Positions 28,207-38,633 of a stretch of DNA of 64,000 nt are shown piece after piece; position 1 is the stretch's first letter; every line of letters starts with the position of its first letter. The DNA is from Virgibacillus dokdonensis (lineage in GTDB: Bacteria; Bacillota; Bacilli; Bacillales; Amphibacillaceae), in contig NZ_LT745762.1 of NCBI RefSeq assembly GCF_900166595.1, positions 213,129 to 277,128 of the forward strand, given 5' to 3'. The notes beneath the pieces are model-generated. The model searched no databases, was not told the DNA's origin, and worked only from the letters and a program-made list of their open reading frames with translations. Both the position numbers and the translations under genes were made by a program.

Positions 28207-28960
28207 TGGCCATCACTTCCTTCGCTAACTCAAGATATACTTCTGCACCTTTTGACTTTGCATCATAAGTAATAATTGGCAAACCATGACTTGGCGCTTC
28301 TCCTAATCTTACATTACGTGGAATTATCGTTTGATAGACTTTGTCTTGAAAATATTTTTTCACTTCTTCAATAACTTGTAAGCCTAAATTGGTTCTAGCA
28401 TCAAGCATAGTTAATAACACTCCTTCAATCATAAGTGTTTTATTAAGATGCTTTTGTACTAGTCTAATGGTGTTTAGCAACTGACTTAGTCCTTCCAAAG
28501 CATAATACTCACATTGTACTGGAATAATGACGGAGTCAGAAGCAGTTAGTGCATTTAAAGTCAATAACCCAAGTGATGGAGGGCAATCAATGATAATGTA
28601 ATCATAGTCTAGCTTCAGATTCTCTAATGATTTTTTAAGCCGTATTTCTCTAGATATTGTTGGCACCAACTCTATCTCTGCCCCAGCTAATTGGATAGTA
28701 GCAGGTATAATATCTAAATTTTCAATCGTTGTAGAAATACATACTTCTTCCGCAGGTAACTCTTCTACAAGGACATTATAAATACAATGTTTTACATCTG
28801 CTTTATTTACACCTGTTCCACTTGTAGCGTTACCTTGCGGGTCTACATCTACAAGAAGAACCTTATTTCCTAAATGTGCTAAACAAGCACTTAAATTAAC
28901 AGATGATGTTGTTTTTCCTACGCCACCTTTCTGGTTAGCGATGGACATTATTTTTCCCAT
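28187..28960 (-). CDS. soj: ParA-family ATPase Soj
   Basis: Encodes 257 residues. The deviant Walker A motif KGGVGKTT (11-18) and Walker B IIDCPPSLG (about 122-130) are intact. Length matches B. subtilis Soj. With Spo0J it controls origin segregation and also regulates DnaA. Ribosome binding site TAGGTG precedes the ATG. First gene of soj-spo0J. Confidence 0.97.
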   Translation of the reverse strand: MGKIMSIANQKGGVGKTTSSVNLSACLAHLGNKVLLVDVDPQGNATSGTGVNKADVKHCIYNVLVEELPAEEVCISTTIENLDIIPATIQLAGAEIELVPTISREIRLKKSLENLKLDYDYIIIDCPPSLGLLTLNALTASDSVIIPVQCEYYALEGLSQLLNTIRLVQKHLNKTLMIEGVLLTMLDARTNLGLQVIEEVKKYFQDKVYQTIIPRNVRLGEAPSHGLPIITYDAKSKGAEVYLELAKEVMANGERVR

Positions 28961-29158
28961 GTTGACACCTACCTAAAACGATATACTATCTATTTTATCA
29001 TTTTTTCTTCTAAATAGTTGACTAATTTCAATTTTGTTAGCGATTCGTAATTTTAGTAGACATAATTCTTAAGAAATACATGGATTGGCGTAAAAACACC
29101 GTCATTTTTCTTATAAGATAAACGTAAATAGTGAAAACACCCACCAGATGGGTATCCT

Positions 29159-29244
29159 GTAGAAAAACTGGCTTACCACCTTTTTTATGGCGGAGCCAGT
29201 TTTCTTATATTATAAATCAAAGGATCTTATCTTTTCCTATAGTA
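29159..29244 (+). repeat. S-type repeat between noc and soj
   Basis: Stem GAAAAACTGGCT with AGCCAGTTTTC, then ATATTATAAATC and a TTTCCTATAGTAC tail. The inner stem differs from the 27.2-kb copy but still pairs. It probably ends the noc transcript. Confidence 0.8.
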
Positions 29245-29306
29245 CAATAAGTATAATCCTTTTCTTAAACGATATGGTGATTATTAAACTTAAATATATA
29301 AATGAA

Positions 29307-30191
29307 TTATTTCTTCTTTGGAATTTTAATCGTGATTTGGTAATAATCTTCTAAATCTTGTTCATCAGACTCAACTTCAACACCTGTATCAGAAACCATG
29401 TTAAGGGATTGACGTATCGTATTCATTGCAATACGAATATCCTTATTAAAACCTTTTCGTTTAACTGTATTCCTTTTTGCCGTTTTTTCTTTTCGCTCAT
29501 TCATTTTTGCTATTTTTTCTTCTGTTTGCTTTACATTTAAATGTTTTTCAATGATTTCTTGTAATAATTTAATTTGTTCCTCTTCATCACTTAATTTAAT
29601 GAGGGCTCGAGCATGCCTCTCTGTGATATATTTTCCTAGCAATGCTTCCTGAACTGCTTGAGGCAATTTAAGTAATCGTAACTTATTTGCAATGGTTGAT
29701 TGGTTTTTTCCTAATCGTTGAGCAAGTGCTTCTTGGGTTAAATCATGAATCTCTAATAATTGCGCATACGCTGTTGCCTCTTCGATAACCGTTAGTTCTT
29801 CACGTTGTAAATTTTCTATAAGCGCAACGGAAGCAGTCTCTGTATCCGTCATTTCTTTGACAATAGCAGAAATATGTTCCCATCCTAAGGACTCCACTGC
29901 TCGCCATCTTCTTTCCCCAGCAATAATTTCATAGTGTTGTTCTGTCTGGTCATTTTCAACCAATTGCCTAACGATAATTGGTTGGATCATACCATGTGTT
30001 TGTATCGTTTGAGCAAGTTCTTTTATCTTTTCTTCACTAAAAATTGACCTAGGCTGATAACGATTAGGTTTTATATTTTTAACAGGGATCTGTATCACTT
30101 CATTGGAGTGAATATCTATACCTGAATCGGAATCATTTTCCTGTTCAGGTTTATCACCGATTCCAAAAAAACGGTTAAAGGGCTTCACCAT
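29307..30191 (-). CDS. noc: Nucleoid occlusion protein Noc
   Basis: Encodes 294 residues of the ParB superfamily. An N-terminal amphipathic stretch ([14 protein letters not shown]) fits the membrane-targeting helix of Noc. [13 protein letters not shown] is the CTP-binding motif, and the helix-turn-helix is [22 protein letters not shown]. Position upstream of soj-spo0J and downstream of rsmG is as in B. subtilis. Noc keeps the division septum off the nucleoid. A candidate binding site lies at 16186-16199. Confidence 0.94.
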   Translation of the reverse strand: MVKPFNRFFGIGDKPEQENDSDSGIDIHSNEVIQIPVKNIKPNRYQPRSIFSEEKIKELAQTIQTHGMIQPIIVRQLVENDQTEQHYEIIAGERRWRAVESLGWEHISAIVKEMTDTETASVALIENLQREELTVIEEATAYAQLLEIHDLTQEALAQRLGKNQSTIANKLRLLKLPQAVQEALLGKYITERHARALIKLSDEEEQIKLLQEIIEKHLNVKQTEEKIAKMNERKEKTAKRNTVKRKGFNKDIRIAMNTIRQSLNMVSDTGVEVESDEQDLEDYYQITIKIPKKK

Positions 30192-30248
30192 AATCCCACA
30201 CCACCTCTAATATACTATTATAATATGATCTATGTATAAAATATAAAA

Positions 30249-30264
30249 TGTTTCACGTGGAACA
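30249..30264. promoter_or_regulatory. parS site, one mismatch
   Basis: TGTTTCACGTGGAACA (complement TGTTCCACGTGAAACA) differs from consensus at one base and equals a variant used in B. subtilis, from memory. It lies 58 bp before the noc ATG, so Spo0J spreading could affect noc. Confidence 0.9.
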
Positions 30265-30763
30265 TTTTATATGGAATAACTATAAATATTATAGCACAGG
30301 AAAAGCGCTTATAAAGGGAAACTTGTTTCTCTCTATCTTAAATAGAAGATAGATAAAGAGTAAGCGAAAAAGATATATACCTTACTAAATGAATAAATTG
30401 AATATTCAATCTATATAAACTCTCTCGATAATTTACGATACAGAGATATAACCTAAAATAGAACTCCTGTTACAGTTACTTATCTAACTATAAAAGTAGC
30501 AGTATAAGAAAAAACGCAGCAGCAAACTGCTAGCGCTATACAAAATTATTACTTAATCACAAACACATACATTGCCTTTATTTTACCATATATATAATAG
30601 GAAAAATACTCATTAATCAGTCGGGGTTTTTCATCCCCTTCATGGCTAGAGCAAATTAGATGCTGTTATCCCCCACTTCGACGCTTTCTTTCAATTAATA
30701 CAGTAGGATCCTTACAGCACCTTCTATCCGGGATAGATCCTAACATTAGACATGTGTTTCACA
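30265..30763. other. Long intergenic region upstream of noc, no gene seen
   Basis: About 500 bp of AT-rich DNA without a credible reading frame. A short hairpin (CTATCC/GGATAG near 30725-30737) may end the rsmG transcript. Weak S-like fragments occur near 30505. The noc promoter must lie here, but I could not define it. Confidence 0.5.
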
Positions 30764-31480
30764 CTATTCAATTGGCTCTTTATTTGGAAGTCCAGCTTTT
30801 CGTGGATATTTTTTAGGTGTTTTTCTTGCTTTATATATTTCAATAATGGAGCGTTCACTTTCTTCCTCAGGCAAAGTAAACGTGTACATTTGTTTTAATT
30901 CCCCACCTAAAACCTCAATCGCAGGCTTAGCTAATTCTATCTCCTCCCCTGCTTTTGCACCTTTCATAGCCAAAAAAGTCCCTTGTTTTTTTGTTAGTGG
31001 CAAACAAAGTTCACTTAATACAGACATACGTGCAACCGCTCTTGCAGTTACTACATCAAAAGTTTCACGAAAAGCTGCATTTTTGCCCATGTTTTCGGCT
31101 CTGTCATGATAAAAGGCAACTTTTTCTAACGACAAAGCAGTGGATAATTCATTTAAAAAACCAATTCGTTTTTTTAATGAATCAACAATAGTAACTTCTA
31201 GATGTGGAAAGCAAATTTTTAACGGGATACTAGGGAAACCCGCTCCTGCACCAACATCACAAATCGATTGCACATGATTAAAATTAAAGTAAAACGCTGC
31301 ACTTATTGAATCATAAAAATGCTTTAAATAAACATCGGCCTCCTCCGTTAAACCAGTTAAGTTAATTTTTTCGTTCCACTCCATTAATGTTGTGTAATAA
31401 ATGGAAAATTGTTCCTTTTGATATGCGGTTAACTTTATTCCCTTTTCCTCTAATACTTGAAAAATTTGTTCTCGTTTCAT
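30764..31480 (-). CDS. rsmG: 16S rRNA m7G527 methyltransferase RsmG (GidB)
   Basis: Encodes 238 residues. The Rossmann-fold SAM site [15 protein letters not shown] (about 71-85) and [19 protein letters not shown] upstream are diagnostic. It methylates G527 of 16S rRNA, and loss gives low-level streptomycin resistance. AAGGAG lies at the right distance before the ATG. A terminator-like hairpin separates it from mnmG. Confidence 0.97.
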   Translation of the reverse strand: MKREQIFQVLEEKGIKLTAYQKEQFSIYYTTLMEWNEKINLTGLTEEADVYLKHFYDSISAAFYFNFNHVQSICDVGAGAGFPSIPLKICFPHLEVTIVDSLKKRIGFLNELSTALSLEKVAFYHDRAENMGKNAAFRETFDVVTARAVARMSVLSELCLPLTKKQGTFLAMKGAKAGEEIELAKPAIEVLGGELKQMYTFTLPEEESERSIIEIYKARKTPKKYPRKAGLPNKEPIE

Positions 31481-31504
31481 GGTTCTACTCCTTATTTAGA
31501 TAAA

Positions 31505-31537
31505 AGCAGACTTAGCTACTTATAAGCTAAATCTGCT
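31505..31537 (-). terminator. mnmG terminator
   Basis: Stem of 13 bp with one mismatch (31505-31517 with 31525-31537), followed on the minus strand by TTTTAT. Confidence 0.65.
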
Positions 31538-31545
31538 TACTATCA

Positions 31546-33432
31546 TTAATTAGCCAGACGTACTATATTTCCTTGCTCCATATAAACAACTAAAATAGAT
31601 ATATCAGCTGGGTTTACTCCAGAAATACGCGATGCTTGCCCGACAGAGAGTGGACGGACTTTTTTCAGCTTCTCTTTCGCTTCTGTAGCTATACCACTAA
31701 TTGCATCATAATCAATATCTTCTGGTATTTTCTTTTCTTCCATTTTCAGCATGCGTGCTACTTGATCATTCGCCTTTTTAATATATCCCTCATATTTAAT
31801 TTGAATACCGACTTGTTCCGTAACATCATGTGGAAGTGACGGATCCGCATGAATAATTGGTGCTAATAAGTCATACGACAGCTCTGGTCGCTTTAAAAGA
31901 TCATATGCTTTTACAGCTTCCTTCATCTTTGATGCCCCAGCTGTTTCTAAAAATGCATTTACTTCCTCTGTAGGCTTAATGATTAATTTTTGCAATCGTT
32001 TCTTTTCTTCTTCTACGAGGCGATATTTTTCCTTAAATGCTGCATAACGCTCTTCCGTAATTAAGCCTAGCTCATAGCCTAGCTCTGTCATACGAAAGTC
32101 AGCATTGTCATGTCTTAATAGTAAGCGATACTCTGCACGGGATGTTAATAGTCGATACGGTTCATTTGTCCCTTTTGTCACTAAATCATCTATAAGCACA
32201 CCAATATAAGCTTGTGATCGATCTAAAATGACTGGATCTCTCCCCAATACTTTTGCAGCGGCATTAATACCAGCCATAATCCCTTGAGCTGCTGCCTCTT
32301 CATAACCAGAAGTACCATTAATTTGCCCCGCCGTAAATAAACCGGGGATTTTCTTTGTTTCCAATGTCGGCCATAGCTGTGTTGGCACAATTGCATCATA
32401 TTCAATCGCATAGCCAGCTCGCATAATTTCTGCATTCTCTAACCCTTCTACACTTCTTACCATGCCATGCTGTACCGATTCAGGTAAAGAAGTCGATAAC
32501 CCTTGTACATACACTTCTTCTGTATCTCTTCCTTCTGGCTCTAAGAAAATTTGATGGCGAGGCTTGTCGTTAAAACGGACAATTTTATCCTCAATAGACG
32601 GACAATATCTCGGACCTGTTCCACGTTTCATTCCAGAATACATAGCAGAAAGAGAGAGGTTCTCATTGATAATTTCATGCGTAAATTCATTCGTATACGT
32701 TAACCAGCATGGAATTTGATCTGTAATATATTCTGTTGTTTCATATGAAAAACTGCGGGGTGTCTCATCTCCCGGTTGGATTTCTGTTTTTGAATAATCA
32801 ATCGTATGGCTATTTACACGTGGAGGTGTACCTGTTTTAAACCGCGTAATTTCAAAACCTAGTTCTTCTAGGTTTTCGGACAATTTAATCGTTGGTCGTT
32901 GATTATTTGGGCCACTTTCATATTCCAAATCTCCCATAAGCACTTTCCCTCGCATAAACGTTCCTGTCGTAATAATGACGGTTTCTGCACGATAGAAGGC
33001 ATTGGTTTCTGTAACAACTCCCTTACAGACACCATCTTCAACTACTAAACGATCTACCATTCCTTGGCGCAATGTAAGATTTTTCTCATTTTCTACAATA
33101 TTTTTCATTTCCTTAATATACATAGGTTTATCCGCTTGCGCCCGAAGCGCTTGAACGGCAGGCCCTTTTCCTGTATTCAACAAACGCATTTGAATATGCG
33201 TTTTATCAATCACTTTACCCATGACACCACCTAGTGCGTCAATTTCCCTTACAACGATCCCTTTTGCTGGTCCTCCAATAGAAGGATTACATGGCATAAA
33301 TGCGATCATATCTAAATTAAGTGTGAGCATTAATGTTTTTGCTCCCATTTTAGCAGCCGCAAGCCCAGCCTCTACACCTGCATGACCTGCACCGACCACG
33401 ACTACATCATAATGTCCTGCATCATAAGTCAT
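31546..33432 (-). CDS. mnmG: tRNA uridine-34 modification enzyme MnmG (GidA)
   Basis: Encodes 628 residues from the ATG at 33432 ([19 protein letters not shown]), 8 bases after AAGGA. An upstream ATG (33441) is too close to the site. The FAD-binding GAGHAG (about 14-19) and the GidA signatures [12 protein letters not shown] and [11 protein letters not shown] are present. With MnmE it makes the carboxymethylaminomethyl group on U34 of certain tRNAs. Follows mnmE by 30 bp. Confidence 0.97.
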   Translation of the reverse strand: MTYDAGHYDVVVVGAGHAGVEAGLAAAKMGAKTLMLTLNLDMIAFMPCNPSIGGPAKGIVVREIDALGGVMGKVIDKTHIQMRLLNTGKGPAVQALRAQADKPMYIKEMKNIVENEKNLTLRQGMVDRLVVEDGVCKGVVTETNAFYRAETVIITTGTFMRGKVLMGDLEYESGPNNQRPTIKLSENLEELGFEITRFKTGTPPRVNSHTIDYSKTEIQPGDETPRSFSYETTEYITDQIPCWLTYTNEFTHEIINENLSLSAMYSGMKRGTGPRYCPSIEDKIVRFNDKPRHQIFLEPEGRDTEEVYVQGLSTSLPESVQHGMVRSVEGLENAEIMRAGYAIEYDAIVPTQLWPTLETKKIPGLFTAGQINGTSGYEEAAAQGIMAGINAAAKVLGRDPVILDRSQAYIGVLIDDLVTKGTNEPYRLLTSRAEYRLLLRHDNADFRMTELGYELGLITEERYAAFKEKYRLVEEEKKRLQKLIIKPTEEVNAFLETAGASKMKEAVKAYDLLKRPELSYDLLAPIIHADPSLPHDVTEQVGIQIKYEGYIKKANDQVARMLKMEEKKIPEDIDYDAISGIATEAKEKLKKVRPLSVGQASRISGVNPADISILVVYMEQGNIVRLAN

Positions 33433-33462
33433 TGGTCTCATCCTTTCTAAATTAAAGTAACT

Positions 33463-34839
33463 TTATTTTCCGAGACAAAATTGTGAGAAAAGCTGATCAA
33501 TAAGGCTGTCACTTGCAGTATCCCCGATGATTTCACCTAGTAATTCCCACGTTCTTGTTACATCTATTTGTACGACATCTAACGGTAGTCCAAGTTCTAA
33601 GCCTTCCATCGCATCTTCTAAAGCTTGTTTGGCTTGTTTCAACAGTTGAATATGACGGACGTTCGAAACATATGTGAGGTCGCCCGTATCTATATCACCA
33701 GCGAAAAAAGTTTTTGCAATGGCTTCTTCTAAATCATTTACCCCTTCTTCTTGTACCAAGGAAGTAATAACAATTGGTTTTCCGCCAGCCAATTCATAGA
33801 CACGGTCTAAATCTAACTTTTGCTCTAAATCCGTTTTATTAATAATAACGATATAATCTAAGCCTTCTATTGCTTTAAATAACTTTTCATCTTCTTCTGA
33901 TAACACGTCATTATAGTTTAGTACAAATAAAATTAAATCTGATTCTTTTAGTACTTGACGAGATCGTTCTACGCCAATTTTTTCAACAATGTCTTCTGTT
34001 TCACGAATCCCAGCGGTATCTACTAACCGTAAAGGAACCCCTCTTACACTAACATATTCTTCAATAATATCGCGAGTGGTTCCTGGAACTTCTGTAACAA
34101 TTGCTTTATTCTCTTGAACAAGTGTATTCATTAGTGACGACTTGCCAACATTTGGTCGTCCTATAATCGCTGTTGCTAAACCTTCTCGTAAAATCTTGCC
34201 TTGTTTCGCCACTTGTAGAAGCTCAACAACTTCTTTATACACCTCTTTTGATTTCGTGCGCATCATATCATGGGACATTTCTTCGACGTCATCATATTCT
34301 GGATAATCAATGTTAACCTCTACATGTGCCACTGTTTCCAACAAATCTTGGCGTAAACGACGAATAAGCGCAGATAAGCGGCCATCCATCTGCTTTAATG
34401 CAACGGACATGGCTTTATCTGTTTTCGCTCGAATAAGATCCATCACTGCTTCTGCTTGCGATAAATCAATTCTCCCATGTAAAAAAGCACGTTTCGTGAA
34501 TTCACCAGGCTCAGCTAGTCTAGCTCCTTGGCTTAAAATAATTTCCAATACACGGTTAACCGCAACCATTCCCCCGTGACAATTAATTTCTACAACATCT
34601 TCACGGGTAAACGTTTTTGGTGCTCGCATAACTGAAACCATAACTTCCTCGGCAACCTCTTTTGTCTCAGGATCGATTATTTTCCCGTACTGTATTGTAT
34701 GTGAAGCCACATCACCTAAATTTTTTCCTTTAAAAACATTAGCTGTGATGGAAATAGCCTCAGGGCCGCTTAAACGAACAATTGCAATTGCCCCTTCACC
34801 TATTGGTGTTGATATAGCTGTAATTGTTTCTGTTTCCAT
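33463..34839 (-). CDS. mnmE: tRNA modification GTPase MnmE
   Basis: Encodes 458 residues. An N-terminal folate-binding domain (1-120), a helical domain, and an inserted G domain with G1 GRPNVGKSS (about 226-234), G3 DTAGIRE and G4 NKTD are seen. The C-terminal motif FCLGK is the family's CIGK-type end. Partner of MnmG. TTGGAGGTGATT precedes the ATG. DnaA boxes lie upstream at 34928-34983. Confidence 0.97.
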   Translation of the reverse strand: METETITAISTPIGEGAIAIVRLSGPEAISITANVFKGKNLGDVASHTIQYGKIIDPETKEVAEEVMVSVMRAPKTFTREDVVEINCHGGMVAVNRVLEIILSQGARLAEPGEFTKRAFLHGRIDLSQAEAVMDLIRAKTDKAMSVALKQMDGRLSALIRRLRQDLLETVAHVEVNIDYPEYDDVEEMSHDMMRTKSKEVYKEVVELLQVAKQGKILREGLATAIIGRPNVGKSSLMNTLVQENKAIVTEVPGTTRDIIEEYVSVRGVPLRLVDTAGIRETEDIVEKIGVERSRQVLKESDLILFVLNYNDVLSEEDEKLFKAIEGLDYIVIINKTDLEQKLDLDRVYELAGGKPIVITSLVQEEGVNDLEEAIAKTFFAGDIDTGDLTYVSNVRHIQLLKQAKQALEDAMEGLELGLPLDVVQIDVTRTWELLGEIIGDTASDSLIDQLFSQFCLGK

Positions 34840-34927
34840 TGCTAATCACCTCCAACCTATACATGAATATCTATATGAAGTGCGTTTTTTTATCGTCACT
34901 AACTTAATAGAATATCACAAAACACAG

Positions 34928-34983
34928 TTATCCACAACCTATTTTTTCTTCTTCGTTTCTTAAAGTTATGCACATGTGGATAT
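34928..34983. other. DnaA-box group between mnmE and jag
   Basis: A perfect box at 34928-34936 and a back-to-back pair of one-mismatch boxes, TTATGCACA (34966-34974) and TGTGGATAT (34975-34983). The inverted pair has the same zero-spacing geometry as the oriC pair at 40155-40172. Confidence 0.6.
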
Positions 34984-35042
34984 CTGACTAAAACTCATCT
35001 CCCTTTTTCACAAGTTGCATAAGCATTGGATATACGTGTAAA

Positions 35043-35078
35043 ATAAAAAATCCTATCTAGCTGAAGAACTAGATAGGA
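35043..35078 (-). terminator. jag terminator
   Basis: Perfect 10-bp stem (35051-35060 with 35069-35078), followed on the minus strand by six T. Ends the rnpA-spoIIIJ-jag side before mnmE. Confidence 0.9.
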
Positions 35079-35092
35079 TCTATAGCGTTGCT

Positions 35093-35707
35093 TTAGGGTT
35101 GAATAACAATATGTCGATGTGGTTCATTACCGTCAGAATAAGTAGTAATAGCCTTATTTTCCTGTAGTACGTTATGAATAATTTTTCTCTCAAAAGCAGG
35201 CATAGGCTCTAAAGCTACCTTTTTATTTAAGCGAACTGCTTTATCCGCCATTCTATTCGCCAACGCTTCTAATGTTTCTTTGCGACGTTCACGGTATCCT
35301 TCTGCATCCAATGTGACTGTGTAAAATTCAGAAGCATTTTTATTCATCGCCAAATGCAACAAATATTGTAGCGCATTTAACGTCTGACCTCTTTTTCCAA
35401 TCAATAAAGCAATATCATCGCCTGTTACTTCATACGTAACATGATGGTCTACTACAGTCGTCTGCACCGTTGCAGAAACATTCATTTGTTCGAATATTTG
35501 CTGCAAATATTTTTCCGTTTTTTCAATTGGATTTTCAACGATTTTGACTTTAACGTAAGCACGTTTCGTACCAAATACGCCGAACAATCCCTTTTTACCT
35601 TCATCAATGACATCAACTTCAACTTGGTCCCTGGTTGTTTTTAACTGCTCTAAAGCTGCCTGGACCGCTTCTTCAACTGTTTGTCCACTAGCAGTTATTT
35701 CTCTCAC
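35093..35707 (-). CDS. jag: RNA-binding protein Jag/KhpB
   Basis: Encodes 204 residues: an N-terminal Jag domain (1-50), a KH domain with [13 protein letters not shown] (about 112-124) and an R3H domain at the C-terminus (about 145-204). It is encoded after the YidC-type insertase across Firmicutes and overlaps spoIIIJ by four bases. Homologues bind RNA and influence cell division and wall synthesis. Ends at a strong terminator. Confidence 0.95.
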   Translation of the reverse strand: MREITASGQTVEEAVQAALEQLKTTRDQVEVDVIDEGKKGLFGVFGTKRAYVKVKIVENPIEKTEKYLQQIFEQMNVSATVQTTVVDHHVTYEVTGDDIALLIGKRGQTLNALQYLLHLAMNKNASEFYTVTLDAEGYRERRKETLEALANRMADKAVRLNKKVALEPMPAFERKIIHNVLQENKAITTYSDGNEPHRHIVIQP

Positions 35708-36474
35708 TTTTTGTCTCCTCCATTATTTGCAGCCATCATTGGCTTACGAATAAATAACGTTTGAGCAACCATAAAGATATTCCCTACTACCCAGTATAAC
35801 GCTAAAGCAGACGGGAAGAAAATAGCAAAGACACCGATCATGATAGGCATAACATAAAGCATAACCATCATTTGCGGATTTTGTGCAGCAGGACTTCCTG
35901 CCATCATCAACTTTTGCTGTAGGAATGTCGCCCCACCAGCAATTAATGGTAAAATAAAGAATGGATCTGGTTCCCCTAATTGGAACCATAAAAAGCTATG
36001 TGTTTTAATCGTTTCTGTTCGCATAATCGCATGATACATCCCAATTAAAATTGGCATTTGAACGAAAATCGGTAAGCAACCGGCAAGTGGATTTACACCA
36101 TGCTTTTGGAATAAAGCCATGGTCTCCTGTTGCAACTTTTGCTGGGTATTCGCATCTTTTGAACTATATTTTTGTTGCAGCTCTTTCATCTTTGGCTGAA
36201 TATCTTGCATCGCCTTCGAGCTTTTTAATTGTTTCACATTTAATGGCAACAGTAATAAACGAACAATAATTGTTACGAGAACGATTGCCAGTCCATAATT
36301 CTCATTAAATAATTCTGCAAAATAAGTGATAAGCCATGAAATTGGATATACGAAGTACTGGTTCCAAATTCCTTCACTTTCACTCGTAATCGGCTCGTTT
36401 ACTTCTGTACAACCAGATAAAATTGCCAGTAAACCAATAAGCACTACTAGCAACCAAAACTTTTTACGCAACAC
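35704..36474 (-). CDS. spoIIIJ: Membrane protein insertase YidC1/SpoIIIJ
   Basis: Encodes 256 residues. A lipoprotein signal ends in LSGC (Cys22), and five membrane helices follow with the YidC/Oxa1 motifs [19 protein letters not shown] and the conserved arginine in the groove. It inserts membrane proteins. In B. subtilis SpoIIIJ is needed for forespore sigma-G activity. Between rnpA and jag as usual, but separated from rnpA by an S repeat. Confidence 0.95.
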   Translation of the reverse strand: MLRKKFWLLVVLIGLLAILSGCTEVNEPITSESEGIWNQYFVYPISWLITYFAELFNENYGLAIVLVTIIVRLLLLPLNVKQLKSSKAMQDIQPKMKELQQKYSSKDANTQQKLQQETMALFQKHGVNPLAGCLPIFVQMPILIGMYHAIMRTETIKTHSFLWFQLGEPDPFFILPLIAGGATFLQQKLMMAGSPAAQNPQMMVMLYVMPIMIGVFAIFFPSALALYWVVGNIFMVAQTLFIRKPMMAANNGGDKK

Positions 36475-36493
36475 ATTTCCTCCTAACTCTATA

Positions 36494-36588
36494 TTAAAAA
36501 ACTAGACTTATCGCCAATTCTTATAGCGAAAGCTGTCATTTTTCTTATACGATAAACCAAAAATTTTTATACTTTCCTATACTATAGT
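36494..36588 (+). repeat. S-type repeat between rnpA and spoIIIJ
   Basis: TTAAAAAACTAGACTTATCG, ATAGCGAAAGCTGTCATTTT, TTCTTATACGATAAACC and the TTATACTTTCCTATACTATAGT tail. It lies inside a normally compact operon. Confidence 0.8.
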
Positions 36589-36661
36589 ACTAGTAAAAGA
36601 CAAGTTTTTCTGTCACCTATCGTTATTTTAACTTAAATAAAGGGAAGATTCTATATTAAAT

Positions 36662-37006
36662 TTATTGATTTTTTAACAATTGTTCTTTATATAACAAATG
36701 GGTTAAACTTTTTTTGATTTCCGAAAAGGTCATTTGCTTTGCTGGCTGTCTCGCAATGATAACAATATCATATGGATAAGCAATTTCGTCCTTTAGCTCA
36801 AAGAAAGCCTGTCGCAAATATCGCTTAATACGATTTCTTGTTACTGCATTCCCAATTTTTTTACCAACTGATAGCCCCATTCGGAAATGCAACTGTCCCT
36901 CTCTCTTCACATAATAAATAACGAGCTGACGGTTTGCAAAGGATTTCCCTGCTTTAAAGGCATATTGAAAATCACTATTTTTCTTAATTCGATATTCTTT
37001 CTTCAA
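36662..37006 (-). CDS. rnpA: Ribonuclease P protein component
   Basis: Encodes 114 residues from a TTG at 37006 (reading [20 protein letters not shown]), with AAAGGTGATC just upstream. The open frame extends 17 codons further to an ATG-initiated but unlikely leader. The RNR box [12 protein letters not shown] is intact. It supports the RNase P RNA in cutting tRNA precursors. Here it is 486 bp from rpmH, against near-adjacency in most bacteria, because a terminator and a B repeat intervene. Confidence 0.95.
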   Translation of the reverse strand: MKKEYRIKKNSDFQYAFKAGKSFANRQLVIYYVKREGQLHFRMGLSVGKKIGNAVTRNRIKRYLRQAFFELKDEIAYPYDIVIIARQPAKQMTFSEIKKSLTHLLYKEQLLKNQ

Positions 37007-37167
37007 ATTGATCACCTTTACTACATTAAAAACTACATACACGGATGGAAGATTCATTCATTTTATGTAAAGAAAATCTTCGCCAATGTTACAATTTTGT
37101 TTAGAAGAACTTAGCTGCTCACCAGCCCATGGCAGAAAACGCTATCGTTATTTCTGAAAGAAATAAG

Positions 37168-37425
37168 AAAGTATAAAATTTGTTTGTTGCTTTTGGATAC
37201 CAATTTAACGGAATAGCCACGTCCGGCTCCAGTGCCCAGCAACGAGGCGACTTCACTCCATTGCCTAAGCTAAGTCACTATCGGTTCGTGCTAAATAGGA
37301 AGCCCACTAAAAACGGGCTTACCTTAGTGCGTCAGCATACCCCTGTTGTAGGGCATGGTTCCTAAAACTTTAGTTGATTCGTTCCACTCGCTACGTTGCT
37401 AACCGTGCGCCCCGCGCCTTTGTTC
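37168..37425 (-). repeat. B-type structured intergenic repeat, copy 4
   Basis: Minus orientation: GAACAAAGGCGCGG ..., GTTAGCAACGTAGCGAGTGG, AAGCCCGTTTTTAGTGG, GACTTAGCTTAGGC, GGAGCCGGACGTGGCTA, with an AACAAATTTTATACTTTCTT tail. It sits between rpmH and rnpA. Confidence 0.82.
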
Positions 37426-37464
37426 TACGATAAACGGTAAAATTTTTATACTTTCCTACTAGTG
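37426..37464 (+). repeat. S-type 3' half next to B copy 4
   Basis: TACGATAAACGG ... TTTTTATACTTTCCTACTAGTG. It abuts the 5' end of the oppositely oriented B copy. Confidence 0.6.
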
Positions 37465-37494
37465 AAAAAAAGACCACTGATGGTTCAGTGGTCT
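37464..37494 (-). terminator. Terminator overlapping the rpmH stop
   Basis: Perfect 10-bp stem (37471-37480 with 37485-37494), followed on the minus strand by seven T. It would limit read-through from rpmH into rnpA. Confidence 0.85.
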
Positions 37495-37627
37495 ATGCTG
37501 ACAAGACTTTTCTACCCTTACGACGACGACGAGCAATTACTTTACGACCATTTTTCGTGCTCATCCGTGTACGGAAGCCGTGTACTTTTTTACGTTTACG
37601 ATTATTAGGTTGAAACGTTCTTTTCAT
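37493..37627 (-). CDS. rpmH: 50S ribosomal protein L34
   Basis: Encodes 44 residues, beginning [18 protein letters not shown] and ending [12 protein letters not shown], highly basic, identical in layout to Bacillus L34. GGGAGGTGCAAGATAA precedes the ATG at 37627. It is a small protein of the large subunit. It has a strong sigma-A promoter 67 bp upstream and a terminator that begins at its stop codon. It marks the left border of oriC. Confidence 0.97.
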   Translation of the reverse strand: MKRTFQPNNRKRKKVHGFRTRMSTKNGRKVIARRRRKGRKVLSA

Positions 37628-37693
37628 TTATCTTGCACCTCCCTAAGGGATGAATTATACCATTTCTTAATCCTTCATCAGACAGTCTTTGTA

Positions 37694-37723
37694 ATTATAC
37701 GTAAAAATAAGGGTATCTGTCAA
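37694..37723 (-). promoter_or_regulatory. rpmH promoter (sigma-A)
   Basis: Perfect -35 TTGACA (37718-37723) and perfect -10 TATAAT (37694-37699) with an 18-bp spacer, minus strand. Confidence 0.9.
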
Positions 37724-38073
37724 CTTGTTCTTATTAGAAAAACTTGTCCTTCTTACAAAATCTTTATAGATAAAGCCCATCGATTCACTTTCATTTAATA
37801 AACTCCCTTACATATCCACGTATGTGCCAAGTTATTTTCGACATAGTTATAACCTCTACATCTCCGGCAATCTATTTATGTACACTTTACTGGGTTCTAT
37901 AAACAAACAAGTTAAATATAGATAGTAACCGCTACGAAAAAACACTACGCTAGATTCCATGATAAAGGCCTCTTTCAAATGTATTTGCCCCACTAAGCGT
38001 CCATTTTATAATAGAGTGCCTTCTCTTTTTTTGCTAAAAACTAGTCTTCAAGTCCTCCCCAGAAATATTTCAT
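37724..38073. other. Spacer between the rpmH promoter and oriC boxes, no gene seen
   Basis: AT-rich, with an S-like 5' fragment (TTAGAAAAACTTGTCC near 37734). No reading frame of note. Confidence 0.5.
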
Positions 38074-38412
38074 ATATCCACAGCCTCTGTTGACAGATAA
38101 ATATCCCCTTTTCTCTATCCACAACAATTATCGACAAATCATTCACAAAATATAGTGGTGTGGATAAATTTTGTCTACAAGCTATGGACTTTGTGGATAA
38201 GCGTCGAAAAGCCATTGCACTTCTTACTTTTTTCTGATATTATATTTGTGTTTAACCTGTGAAAATAAAAAAAAGCAACTACACTTATACACAGTTTGTG
38301 GATAAGGTGTGGATACTTATAAACATACTTGTTTTTAAGGTTATCAACAACAATGTGGATATCGTTTATAAATCTATCTTTCCCTTTTACTCATCAATTA
38401 TATTTATCCACA
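38074..38412. other. oriC: oriC, dnaA-upstream DnaA-box region
   Basis: Perfect boxes at 38159-38167 (-), 38192-38200 (-), 38297-38305 (-) and 38404-38412 (+). One-mismatch boxes lie at 38074-38082, 38115-38123, 38285-38293, 38308-38316, 38341-38349 and 38354-38362. The strand of most genes switches here, as expected at the origin. It corresponds to the incA/incB part of the bipartite Bacillus origin. Confidence 0.93.
38215..38243 (+). promoter_or_regulatory. Candidate dnaA promoter
   Basis: -35 TTGCAC (38215-38220), 17-bp spacer and -10 TATTAT (38238-38243), surrounded by DnaA boxes. This fits DnaA autoregulation and implies a leader of about 380 nt. Confidence 0.5.
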
Positions 38413-38633
38413 GACAAGAAATTACGATATGGAGATTACCATATGCCTTTCCATCTAGAAAATTGTTCATGGAACATGGACTATAGGATTGAGAGAGGCT
38501 TTTTCTGTCATGTATATGCTACTAACATAGAAAGATGACAATATTTCATTCTCTGTCATCAACTTGATTGGTTAACCGTTATATACGGATTAATGAATGA
38601 TCTATCTACTATTAGAAAGGAGTGAACTCCTGA

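Noticed and set aside
37180..37365. 61-codon frame between rnpA and rpmH
   Set aside because: It lies entirely in repeat B copy 4. Frames are not preserved among B copies, so it is not coding.
38259..38538. Two overlapping frames upstream of dnaA
   Set aside because: They are formed by the DnaA-box region and have no coding signature.
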